From assembly GCA_020543525.1 (NCBI GenBank), contig JAHYIO010000033.1, forward strand, positions 496,001 to 560,000: a DNA stretch of 64,000 nt. The letters run 5' to 3'. The position numbers and the translations under genes are program-made. The notes under the pieces are model-generated. The model did no database searches. It saw only the letters and a list, made by a program, of their open reading frames with translations, and was not told the DNA's origin. The stretch's first letter is position 1. Every line of letters starts with the position of its first letter. Shown piece by piece: positions 1 through 11,020 of the stretch. This DNA is from Coriolopsis trogii (taxonomy: Eukaryota > Basidiomycota > Agaricomycetes > Polyporales > Polyporaceae).

Positions 1-2557
1 GACGTCGGGAGAACCTGTTCAAAATACTCACAAGAAATCGCAGGTCCGAAACGGGATGTCGCGATAAGACCACCTTCAGATTGCCGTGATAAACAGGGGT
101 GAATGTCAAGTCACCCACTGAACGGAGTCGAGTGAATACCCTGCCAGACGAGAAGTACGGTCGGCCGTTGACACCAGATGTACAGCGAGGATGGCCTTGG
201 AGGCCGACAGCCGTAGCGGAGACGTCCCAACAGCGTAGGCGTGAGCTGCATAAGGCGTGGCAACTGCGGGATTAATTCATCAGAAATTGGACCCTGTGAT
301 TAAGTGATCAACATACCAGACGGCAGGCCGGTCTGCTTGCTCGGCTGTTTATGCGCACAACGGCAGCAATACTCTTACGGAAATCTGAATATAAGTGATG
401 CGACATGGCTGAGTGTCTAGTTGGATAAGAGCTCGAATTGCTGGAGCTTATCGTGTCGGGGCCTCATGGCTTGCGCATTGTCTCAGGAGCGATTTTGGGG
501 AACCTATGAGAAGGGTATATCACACTACCAAGGGTCGAAACCGGGTCGATGTGTGTCCTGCTGTAAGAGCCACGTTGGAGATATCTAGTGCGGCAGACAT
601 GCAATCAGACACAGATGCTGGGGGAATGTGGATACTGTACCAATTTCGGCCTGCAGCATACTGAGAGTATTCTCAATTCTTCAACGAGAGCTCGATGCAA
701 GATGCAAGATAGGGAATCTCTTATTGTACTCATTAGGCTTCAAGTTGTTGGGTCTGGGAGGTCGTTTCTAACTTCTTGCTGTAAGCTTCCCGTCGTCGGT
801 GCAGATTTATCATAGAGTTCCTAGGCTATGGTGAGTTGCATGCCCCTTGGATAAGCAGAACAAATTGCACAGCGAGGACGCGTAGGTTATATTCTATATG
901 GCGGGGTACATACGATTATCACTCAATGTTTGGTCCATGGCCAAGCAGGGTTGCGCCAGTACGTAGCCGAAGAGAAAAGCACCGCACAGAGTCGATCGGG
1001 GCTGGTGACGTTCTGTGACGCCGTTTGAGGAGATGTGGGAAGGACCCAAGGAGCCGGTGCATGGAAGCTTCGGCTTCCCTGAAACGTGATGTGGAGAGCA
1101 GAAAGGCTTCTGGAAGTCGAGAAGGTTTGCGCGCAGATCACGGGCGTCTGCAGCCTTTGACCTTTCCCTGTGCGGCGACTCCTTCGCCTCCCCCTGCCTA
1201 TCGAATATCGGGCGCGTCGACAGGAAGCAGAGAAGCGGCGTATGTCAAGGTATATGTCAGAAATGTTCTCGCCGGAATTCTGTGCGTTCGGACGTCAGGC
1301 GATGTGGGCAGGAATCGGAGTGCCACAGGATTCGTCTGCACGCTCGTTTCCCTGAGCGGCGTGTCTGACACTGGCGGGCTCCATGACTCGCAGAGGGAAG
1401 AAAAGCCTGGATGGGGCAGTGAAGCCTATATATTCCACGTACGTTTCCGCATCGTCCCCGGGCCCTCCTCCCGGGAACGTCTTCTGGGCCGTTTATCACC
1501 GAAACATGCTTCGAATAGCCGACCTCACCTAGAATGCACGCCGTCCGGTGAGTGACTATAACATTGCATCGCGTGCAGTGTGCATCGATAACACAGATAT
1601 TCACAGGAGACCCTGTGGCGAGAATCGAGATAGCGTGCCGCTGTCCCTACAGTATTCAACGCCTTGGTCGTTCGATGCCAGCCATCGGCCCGAAAGGCAG
1701 CGTCCATTTCTCCCACCAGGATGCAGACACGACGCGCATCTGCTCCTTGCTCCAACAGTGCGGTAATACTCTTCATCATCTCATCGTTGGTCTGACATAA
1801 TCGTATATACAACTCTCGACCTTTCCAACTTGCGCCTGATCTTCCGCGTAGCGACAGCCATCCCACCCAGTACAGACTGACTATGTCTATGTATGTAGTA
1901 CTGTGCGGTGCGGTGCTCCCCCACGCAGTCTATCAAACTCCCTTGCGACCTTCTCATACTGACACGCTGCGCAACAGATGAAGACACTGGTTCTCTAGTG
2001 GCTTCCTTTACACCGGAGACTCCGCCATTCTCTATTCGATCACAAGCAACTCCCAGGCAACCAATGACACGGCCGTAACTCGGACGAGCGTCGCCAGGCC
2101 AGTTTCACCGTAGCGCCTGATCAGCGCTAGCCTCAAGACATGACTGCCCACCCTTGCCCAACACTCAACGCACAGCGGACTTGGAGTCTGAGTGTACAAC
2201 CACAAAGTGAGTGCCTTCCAAGGCGTGAGTCCCAGAATTCACTCACATTCTCTCGATAAATCTTCTACTTGTGACCTCGTCTGCCTACACTTCGTGCTTA
2301 TTGTCTCATGCTGTCTTCTCTTCCCAGCCCGTCCTGCTCCGTCTTCTCTTCGCCGCTCACGCTCGAGTCACGCGCATCGCTTACCGGTAAGCGTCCTCTC
2401 ATTACTGCCCTTTGTGGTTATTGCTTTCCCTCCCCTCACAAACCTTCCTCATGTATTGTGTGGTGATCTCCATTCCGCGTTCGCCATTACTCCTTATTTA
2501 CTCTTACTAAACGCGGTGCTACATTATAGTCGGGCCCAGTCATTCAGCCATCGACAG
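1..2557. other. No gene recognised
   Basis: Mixed-composition sequence with only short overlapping open frames in all directions. No conserved protein motif, RNA gene or repeat was seen. The part after 2.2 kb becomes pyrimidine-rich on the plus strand, which could be a leader for the coding-like segment that follows. Confidence 0.5.
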
Positions 2558-2904
2558 GAGATTGGGACAAGCCTGAACTGTCCGATATGCATGAACTCGA
2601 GACGCCGAAATTCCGTCACCCCATCTTCCGCTGCCTGGCTTCGATTCGGAAATCGCGACGGCGCACGTCTTCCGGACATGCATGTCTTCGCCTTCGTGGC
2701 GCGAGAAATATACAGCCTTTTCTGCTCCCCCGTGCCTTCCGACCACCGACCGTCGACCTCTTCTTCGTGGACCCCGACATCCATTTTTGCGATCCGCCGC
2801 GGCGATATTTTTCAGTTTGCGTTCTCGTCTTCCATGACTGCGTCTGCACCTGCGAGGACGGACTGGGCCACAGTTTGGGGCATCGCTCGGAACCCAAGAC
2901 ATGA
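2558..2904 (+). other. Coding-like exon candidate, unidentified
   Basis: After an acceptor-like ATCGACAG (ending 2557) the sequence reads DWDKPELSDMHELETPKF and continues with a charged, protein-like stretch to a stop at 2904. About 100 bases in, another frame also looks protein-like. I cannot join it to further exons and recognise no family. It may be part of a plus-strand gene whose upstream region (2.2-2.55 kb) is pyrimidine-rich like a fungal 5' leader, or a decayed gene. Confidence 0.25.
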
Positions 2905-4008
2905 AATTCGAACTTACGGTGGCCGTCGACGGACTGCACGTCTTCTCAGATGCATGCAACATGTCGCATACCCGACCATCCACGCATTCACATCACGCGA
3001 TCGCAATAGCTACGAGGGTACGCCGGATGATTATCGCGAAAGGACACCGCTCATGCAACCATTTTCTTTACAACCTCAGCGTGCGGCGTGGTGACAGTGA
3101 CGTATGAGTCGCGCTGATCTGCCCAAACGCTCTGGTACGGTGGTATGACCCTGCCCTGTTTGAAACATTGCTGACATGTAGCACAGAAAGTCTACGTTAC
3201 AGACCCGCAGGGTGCCGACTCTCCTGTAGCATTCATCTGAACGCATCAAGAGCTCACGCGCGGTACCCGATGACTGCTTTCCGGCGAGTCTCTCCGGGAT
3301 GCAGACCTCGAGTGTCGCGCTGATGACGTCGATGCGCGTGCGACCAGTGGGTGGGTATATTGGTGAGAAATTACTGCATTCGCGCGACACGCTCTCACAC
3401 TTTGAGCTTCGCGGGGTCTTTCGCGCTCATATCTGCGCAAAATTTTAGAGTTTCTGCATAACGCAGGGCGGGTCTGCCTGCCGCAAGAACAGAGTGCGCG
3501 AGGGTGGCTTCGCGCCCGAGACCGCGGTGCTTTGAGGTTTCCTCTTCTCCCACAAGGGTGTATTCCGGCTCTTTATCCTCTCAGCTGAGTTGCTGTCCGT
3601 CTTCTCCCGCTTGGACGTTCACTCTGACCCTGCCTTCTCTCGCATCCAGCTCGCTCCATACTCTGATCATCTGCGCCCACGCCTCGTCCCTACTCTCGCG
3701 TCCGCGCCGGGCTCCCTGTTTCCTCCCAGCGCGAGCGTCGGACTGGTCCCAGGACGCGTGCGCACGAGCCTCGCGTGACCCATTCCCCAGCTACGTTCAC
3801 GCAGATCTTGTCCTCCTCGCGACACCTTCAAAGTCCCTTCTATCTCCCACTGCGCGTATCGGTCCTAATAGACGAGGAAGCGAAGGTCGACTCTTTGAGT
3901 CCCAGCACATTCTCTCTGCCAGCCAAGCTACCCTCGCACGCGCTCACGCTTCTCGCCTTCCCCTCCCCGCGTCCAGCATTCAGTGCTCGCCGTTCTCACC
4001 GAGCCGGT
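2905..4008. other. No gene recognised; possible promoter region
   Basis: No convincing coding sequence. Positions 3540-3980 are strongly C/T-rich on the plus strand, as in fungal core promoters and 5' leaders. Confidence 0.4.
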
Positions 4009-4939
4009 ATGGACACGTCCGGAAGCGTACCGTCTCGAACGTCCAAGGATTCGAAGTCGCGAACCCCTTTACTCCCATCGCAGCCGGAGTCAAGTAAAGC
4101 TCGTCGTGCCCACGCCCACGCCCCCGCGCGAACACGTGTGCAGGTGTGGATGCGTATGTAAACGCGAACCTTGTTGTCCGCCGCGTCTCTTGCCACTGCG
4201 CCGGTTCGCGGCTGGGATCGGGCTTTGGACTTTGGTTGACGTTGACGTTGACTTGTGTCCGTCGCGCCTTGCCCGGGTACGCCTCCGAAATCTGAGGGTG
4301 CACTCGTCAGTCTTCTCCCGAATGCCCGAATGCCCGAATCCCGAACGTCGTGATCAGTATCCTTCGTCTTTACCTCCGAGTCCAAGTACCAGCGATTCCA
4401 ACCCCCAAAGTTCAAACTCTCGCGCGCCCACATTCAACATTCCGTCGATGGTGGCCCGGCTCGCCGACGCCCCGCGCGCGTGATTTGTCGTCTGGGGCTC
4501 GCGCTACGCGCAGAGCGCAGCAGTACAGTCGGAGGCCCGCAACCACGTGTTCCAAGGCCGAACCTTGTGAACCCTGCCACGGGCTGTGGAGCGAGCACGA
4601 AACTGGGGGCCCTCAGTCACTGTGGCTTTCCGTCAGCCAAGACTGGTCCGGATGCGAGCACGGATCACGATCGTCGACGACTTACTCCAGTACAATGTGC
4701 CCCCCCTCCCCCCCTTGAGCTCGAGGATCTCAGCCGAATCGTGGGGAAAGCCCTACCTGAGACCTGGGGCCCGAAGCCGAGCTCATGGGGTTGGAGCGTC
4801 GGTATCCTTGGCCGCAACCGACCAGACACGGATGGGGGCCATGCTCGAGCAGGCTGGTTCCCCCGCAGAGTGGGAGGAGTGGGTCCCGACCGGCGCGCAA
4901 CACTGGAGACTCGGCGCCCACAAGTACACACATCGCTGA
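4009..4939 (+). CDS. Possible hypothetical protein, exon structure unresolved
   Basis: A pyrimidine-rich stretch (3.54-3.98 kb) leads to a Met at 4009 followed by a Ser/Thr/Pro-rich frame (MDTSGSVPSRTSKDSKS). A second protein-like segment, 4322-4480, is Ser/Pro-rich and ends FNIPSMVARLADAPRA. A third, about 4655-4939, contains ITIVDDLLQYNVPPLPPL and ends AEWEEWVPTGAQHWRLG. The segments look like one low-complexity fungal protein, but I could not place all splice sites with consistent phase, so a frameshifted gene is possible. No domain is recognised. Confidence 0.35.
4316..4342 (+). repeat. Short tandem repeat CCCGAATG x3
   Basis: Three tandem copies of about 8 bp (CCCGAATG, last copy imperfect) at the start of a coding-like segment. 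Confidence 0.6.
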
Positions 4940-6288
4940 ACTCGTCCGGGCTAGCGTCTGTCATACGTAGGGATCGAGCATCCCGAGTTGACTCCGACTC
5001 CGGGGAGCTCCCTTCTGGACATACCCAGCTAGCTTGTTGCCTGTTCCAGACTGGAAAGTGGGGTATGTTCGCGCGCGGCCGTATACGGAGACTTCGCGCC
5101 ACGAAACGCGCCAATATAAAAGTCCAAGACGATATCCGATTGCCGAACCACAAACTCATAACAGAATAAACAGGGTTGCGAGTTGGTGATGATACACTAT
5201 GTACATATCGGAACTTTGCCGAACAACAAAAAAGACCTGTGTGTGGTACAGTAACAGTAAAAACCAAGCATTGTGTGGTACGGGGTACGGGTACGTGAAG
5301 CAGGGTCGCGTGATCGCGAAACGCGCGGAAAACGAAGGCGCGAAGCGAATTCGGGGAAGGATAGGGAGAAGGGATGCAGGTAATAAAGAGCGAGACAGAT
5401 ATGTACAACGGCGGCAAAGAATACAAAGAGGAGCCGGTCTGGCGGGGTGAGGGCAGGCGCATCGAAACACAAATAGGGCATGTACTACATGTAAAAGGAT
5501 TCGAAACAAACATTCGGAAGCGCAACGCTCGGGGGTTCACGTTCCCCCGGCGGCGAAGCGGTGTGCGGTGGTGCTATATAGTCCACGCAAGTGACATCGA
5601 AGAATCACAAACGGTATGGGTCAAAGATGGAGGAACGCACGCACGCGCGGAAACGGGGCTTTGAGGAGAAGCGGATAGGAAAGAAGAGAGTTATGGGATT
5701 GGGATGGATGAAGGAGGATGACAGGAATCCAAGAGAGATTGTAACCAAAGATAGGCGTGAGCTATGTATACCAAAAATGACTAGAGGTATATACTACCGT
5801 ACAGGTACACAATAAACCGACTATACACTGTCCGTACCATAGTAGATTCGGGACGGGACGGGGTTTGTAGACTTCAGAGACTTGGGAAGAGAGTTGCCAT
5901 TGACTGCGGTGTTGTGCTAGTCAAGAGGAGAGGAGAGAGAGGTAGAGATGGAGCAACAAGGAGAGGCAGGGCGATGGAGGATAGAGAGGAGCGCATGGGG
6001 CGGGTAGTGTGGAGATAAGTCGGGCGTCAGTGCTTAATGCACCGATGGGCCCTCGAAGCTCGCGCGGAGCTGCGCAGGAGGCGACAAACAGACGCAAAAG
6101 AGCGCTTCCGGGACCGCGTGGCGGCCGCAATGCGTGGAAGATGCCCAAGGATCGCCCAGAGAAGATTCTTGTGGATGCGTGGATGCGCCGGGCAATCAAC
6201 GACCTTCGCAGCGGAGTCCGTCGAGAAGGTCGAAGCAGGTGCGGACATACCTTTGGCGGAGCGGTAAGCGTGTGAGACAGCGTTTCGC
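4940..6288. other. Intergenic, 3' of CON7-like gene
   Basis: A/G-rich sequence on the plus strand between the unresolved gene ending near 4.94 kb and the stop codon of the Con7-like gene at 6289. It probably holds converging 3' untranslated regions. No coding signal is supported. Confidence 0.5.
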
Positions 6289-8892
6289 CTACTCGTACTG
6301 CTGGTCTCGACCGCCGCTCAGTCCGTTGCCCGCATACCACCTGTCGCGCTGTTCGCATGCGGCCCTATCTCCCCAGCGTTCCGCCCGCTCACGTAGATAC
6401 TCGTCGCGCTCACGAGAGTGTCCACGGCGCATGTCCAGCTGCTCGCCCTCAGGCTCGTACCCAGGCAAAGGCGTGAGGAGCGTCGAGTTGGGCGGCAACC
6501 GGTTGGACCCCAGCGACACATGTGCGGCAAGCTCGGGGGTCGGAGAGCCGCTGTCGCCTCCTGCAGTGACCGCGTCGGCTAGGGCGTGGGTACCGTCACC
6601 TGTCCCGCTGAGAGCGGATCCCGAGGCAGCGCTCGCGCCGAGAACGGGGAAGGCAGAGGTCGTAAGCGGACTAGGATTCGGAGCCGAGACCGAAAGCGCG
6701 TTCATGGGTTGCGGAGGAGGCAAAGTCACGCCGCCAGCGCTGTAGAAATGCTGAGGGGCGCGCATGCCATGCGGAGTGCTGGGCTGGTGCTGAGACGCAT
6801 GGGCGTTCGCCCATCCGGAATGTGCAAGTTCGACCTGCTGCTGAGCAACCTGTCCTTGACGATAGAACACTTCTTCCTCCGTAGACTGTTGCGGGATCGT
6901 CAGGGAAGGGAGGCCCTGACCGGTGTGGTGTCCCCCAGGATAGCGGAACGGCTGCATCTCGTCAACAGGCGACGGAAGACCGTACCTCGCATCCATACCC
7001 ATCGCAGGGCCCTGCAGCGAGCCATATGCAGGTGCGCTCTGGGGACCGCTGTTGAACGATTGGACTTGCTGAGCAGGTGCTTGGCTTTGTCGCTGCATCG
7101 CGCCATGGAGGAAGGAAGGGTTGGGAAGAGAATGAGGGCCGGCGTGGACGTGCTGATCCGGGTACGGTTCGATCATACTCATTCGCCGACGCGCGAAGCT
7201 GTGATGCTCGTAATCGATCTGTGAGTGCGTGTGTGGGAATTGGTGCATCTCGCGCATCGTCATCATTTGCGCTTCGCGTTCCCGCTCGCGCTCGCGCTCC
7301 TGTTCCTCGGCCTCCTTCTTTTCCTGTCGCCACTTCTTACGAAGTTCTTTGAACTCTGCAAGCGTATGCAGTGCATTGACAGGGAAGGCGGACGGGAGAT
7401 TGCAAATTGGCCGAGATCAGCATGAGAGCTTGCAGGACGTGGACGCAAGGCACATACCGTTGGGGCTGCGCTTCGATCCGTGCCGCTGCATAGTGACATG
7501 CGCGTTGAGGTGGTTCAGCGTCCCGTACGCCTTGGTGCAGTTCGGCCAACTGTCGAAAGCGGAGGCCAAGTCTCAGTAAGATATTTCCATCGGCGACGAA
7601 TCACGGAAATAGCAGAACAGATAACGTAAGAAATGTACGGTGCGATTGAGCGGTCGAAAGTCCACCAAAGCGGTTGATGTTGACGCGCGCACGGCAGCCG
7701 ATTGTGGTTTACAAAAGTAAAACTGACAGGAAAATGAGACGCACTTGCACTGGTACAGTCTCTCGATCTCGTCGTACCTCCGGCGGGGCCGCTTCTTCAC
7801 CGCGTTCCCAGGCAATGACACAAACGAGTACGTCTTGCTGTTGTTTCCACTCGGGCGTGGAGGGCCAGCCGCGCTCGACCCAGTCTGCGCTGACTGCGGT
7901 AATCGCGCGCCAGAGATGACTGCAGATTGCTTCGGGGGAGACGGGCGAGACGCGACAGGCGGAGAAGGGAGGCCTGTGGCCGAAGCGTCCGACCCGCTCG
8001 CGACACTGGCGGCGTAGAGAGGTGAGAGCGGAGAACTTGCCATGGCTGGCTCCGAGTCAAGCTCGGCTTGTTTCACGCCCGAGCTCCAGCTTCCTGGGAT
8101 GGGCTGACCGTAGGCGTCTGGGATGCTGGCGGAGCCGATAGACGCACCGCTACTATCGCGTTGGTGCTCGGGATACGCTCCATAAGACGAGTAGGACGAA
8201 GATGGGCGAGGAGATAGCGGAGAGGGCTGTATTGTTGTAGATCCCGTCGCGTAGGCGAAAGTATCGTGATGGGAGGGAGGCGGCTGGGCGTATGTTTGGC
8301 GACCGGCACCGAGTACGGGCTCGGACATGCGGCGATCGAGGGTGGGGTTGGAGAAAGGAAGGCGGGACAGACCAGGATCGTTGTTGTACCGGGGCGGGAA
8401 CGCGTTCTGAGTATGGGGCGCGCTCATGGGCTGGGGGAAAGAGAACTGGCGCGAGTGCGTGGCCATGGAGGTGTCTGCCGGAGAGTCGTTCGGCGAGGGA
8501 GTGTAATTGTGGTCGGACGGATAAAGGAGGTTGTCGGTGTGGATGTTGGGCGGTTGCTGGCGGGTGTGGACATCATAGTCTGTGTTTGGCTGGGGAGGAT
8601 TAGAGGGGGTATTGTGGTGGTGGTCATCGTATAAGTGGGAGTGTACATTGTGTTGATACATAGCTTCCGGGCTGGGCGAATGACCGCGGGGGACATAGCT
8701 GTAGGAGGGTGAGGGCTCCAGGGGGGAGTCGTTGAGGGGGTGCTCGTCGGGGCTCTGGGGGTCGAGAGTGGGGAGCGGGAGCCTGTCCACGGTGCCGAGG
8801 GCGCGAGGGGTGTGTCGGGCGGGGAAGGTAGCGTGGGCGGGGTGGTAGTCGTAGTGGGCGAGGGAGGAGGGCTGAGGAGGATGGAGGAGCAT
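6289..8892 (-). CDS. CON7: Con7-like C2H2 zinc-finger transcription factor
   Basis: Three exons, complement(6289..7355, 7458..7549, 7745..8892), 768 aa. The core runs PRRRYDEIERLYQCNW across the first intron, then PNCTKAYGTLNHLNAHV. It gives a finger C382-x4-C387-x12-H400-x5-H406, followed by a basic/acidic helix rich in Lys, Arg and Glu after the second intron. The Pro/Ser/His-rich N-terminal half and the Gln/Pro-rich C-terminal third look like disordered activation regions. The block around the finger matches fungal Con7 proteins, nuclear regulators known in ascomycetes to control morphogenesis and cell-wall genes; the role here is inferred from the family. The reading frame stays open upstream to 9105, but that part reads like untranslated sequence, so I start at the Met at 8892. 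The upstream 9.1-9.6 kb is purine-rich on the coding strand. Confidence 0.9.
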
Positions 8893-9756
8893 TGACGGAG
8901 GACGGATCGGGGGACGAAAGAAGATTAGGTGGTTGGGGACATCAATATTATCACGGCCGGGGCCATGGACCCAGCTGCGAGTCCGGGTGACGGTGAGTGT
9001 GCTGAGCGAGGCAGCGGTGCGCGTCAAGAGGCAGCAGCTGTCCTGGCCATTGCCGCCCACCCCGCTCCGCCTCCTCTGCCGCTCCCTCAGCTCTTCTGCG
9101 CTCACTCAGGGTCCTTCAAGATCGCCTCCTGGCGGATCTGGAATCGCCCTCTTCTGCCATCACCCATCTTCCCCATTCATTCCTCTTTCAATCTCCGCAG
9201 CCCAGATTCCCACCTCGATCCCTCCCATCGCTTTTAATTTGTCCCCTCATTCGCCCTTTTCCGGCTCTTTCAACGCAATCTGTCCATTTCCGGCCCCCAT
9301 CCCCTCCCGAACGAGCCCTGCCCGACCCTCCCCTCTATCCGCGTCTCTCGGACGATAACGCCTCCTCCTCCCTCTCTTCCCAACCCCCCGCCCGCCGCGC
9401 CTCCTTATTGTCTGTCCTCGACGCCACCACCTGCCACCGTTCTGGCCGCGTCGTTCACCCTCCTTCTCATTCCAATCTCCTTCTCCTATCCTCCCCGTCT
9501 TCTCTTCGCCCCCTTCGTCCGTGTCTTCTCTGCACGCTCGCCTGATCGTCCCCTCTTCGCGCAATTACATCACTGCGAACCCTCCCCTCCTGGCGCCCGC
9601 CGCTCGCGTGGTCATCGCGTGATCATCCGGCCGTCCACGCTACAATCTTCCGGCTCCTCTTTTCCTTTCCTCCCCCGCTTTCTCCTCGCCTTCTTTTTCG
9701 CAGATATCGGCAGATACCTCCCGCTCGACGCACAACCCCTGCGTCATGTATCGTAC

Positions 9757-11020
9757 ATGTCCTCGATGCTCTTCCAAGCCCCCTCGTCGCGTCCCGCAAC
9801 GCGCCAGACGCGTCTCCGCTGCGCAAGAGCGCGTCCAACGCCGCATCTACTCCGCTGATCGGTCCCGCCGAACCGTGTCTTCCTCGTTCTCCTGCCGAAA
9901 CGGTGCATGGGATTGTTGAGCCGAACACCTCCCGCGCTTCCCTTGCAGCTGGAGCTCCCACATGTCGTCTTCCATCGCCCAGGCGACGGACATCTGCCAC
10001 CGTCGACGTCAAATTCTTTGGCCACGGCGCTCGTTCCAAGCTACGTTGCGCCCTCCGTGTTCGGAGTCGGACTTCGCACGCGTCTCTCCGCGCTCGCCGA
10101 ACATCTCCCCGACGAGATGTTCCAGCCTCGACCGCGTGTATTACATCTCTTGGGGCTCAAGAGCTTCCCAGTCAAGTCAGGCGCACCCAAGGTGAGGCAC
10201 CTTCGCACATGATCGCTTGATATATCAGCCACAGTCTATGGCGAACAAATGAGTCCCAGACATGATGTCTATCGGACCCATCTGTTCGCCATCCCTCAGT
10301 TTATTTTCTCTCTCTGCGGTCTGTCATTTGAGCCGACCGCTGGACTCGGTCCACATGTCAATCGATGTGTTTAACGCGCATGTTCGCAACATTGGTATGT
10401 GCGGATATCGAGGATGGACGCGGAATGGCTGAACGTTCTCGTACGTGACGTACACATATCCTGCGCCGTGCTTCGAATCCTTCTTTGACATGGGCGGCGC
10501 CGATCCTCAGTGCGGTCGACTGCTGTGTATCTCTGCGCTCGCCGTGGGTGGTGCCTGCAATGGTGATCAGTACGTACGAGCGACCGAGCACAAGATGGGG
10601 GAAATGCAAATCATCTGGCGACGGCAGGACGCTGCTCATCGCGCCGGGGCGGCGGCTACGACGCTTTTCGGTTGCGGCGGGTGGTCTTCGCCGGGTCGGT
10701 CCTGCTTCTTGCGGCCCATGAGAGGCGTATTACTTCCACCACGATCGCCCTCTTTCTGACACCTCGTTTCGGAAGATCGAAGTGCATTCTCTTCGCGCTC
10801 CTGTCGACATCCTCCTTCCGGACGAGCGTGTCACCGTGTGAACGCGTCGGCGCACCGATGCGCCCCCGCCTCGTTGGAGCGTTCTGTGGACTGCCGTCGG
10901 CGACGATGACGTGTCGACAGAAATATTGGCAGTGACATCTTCAACTACAGTCAGGCCGATGAGTGCGTTTCTAGAATGACGTTCCTTCACATCCTGAAGC
11001 TGGACCAACAAATGACCAAA
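9757..11020 (+). CDS. Possible multi-exon gene of unknown function
   Basis: The region follows a pyrimidine-rich leader-like stretch (9.1-9.7 kb). The best piece is 9949..10191 (LELPHVVFHRPGDG to KSFPVKSGAPK), 81 codons between a TTGCAG acceptor and a GTGAGG donor. A 46-bp intron (9903..9948) joins it in phase to an upstream frame ending ...PRSPAET. Other coding-like pieces are 10741-10827 (DTSFRKIEVHSLRAPVDILL) and 10921..11020 (NIGSDIFNYSQADECV to LKLDQQMTK, ended by a GTGAGT donor). I could not connect all pieces in phase, and I recognise no family. It may be a real gene with unusual exons or a decaying copy. Confidence 0.35.

Noticed and set aside
2192..3094. Long plus-strand frame of 300 codons
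   Set aside because: It runs through a pyrimidine-rich leader-like stretch and another frame looks more protein-like after 2558.
8893..9105. N-terminal extension of the Con7-like protein in the same open frame
   Set aside because: Sequence looks like leader or intron and lacks similarity in style to the rest; the Met at 8892 is a better start.
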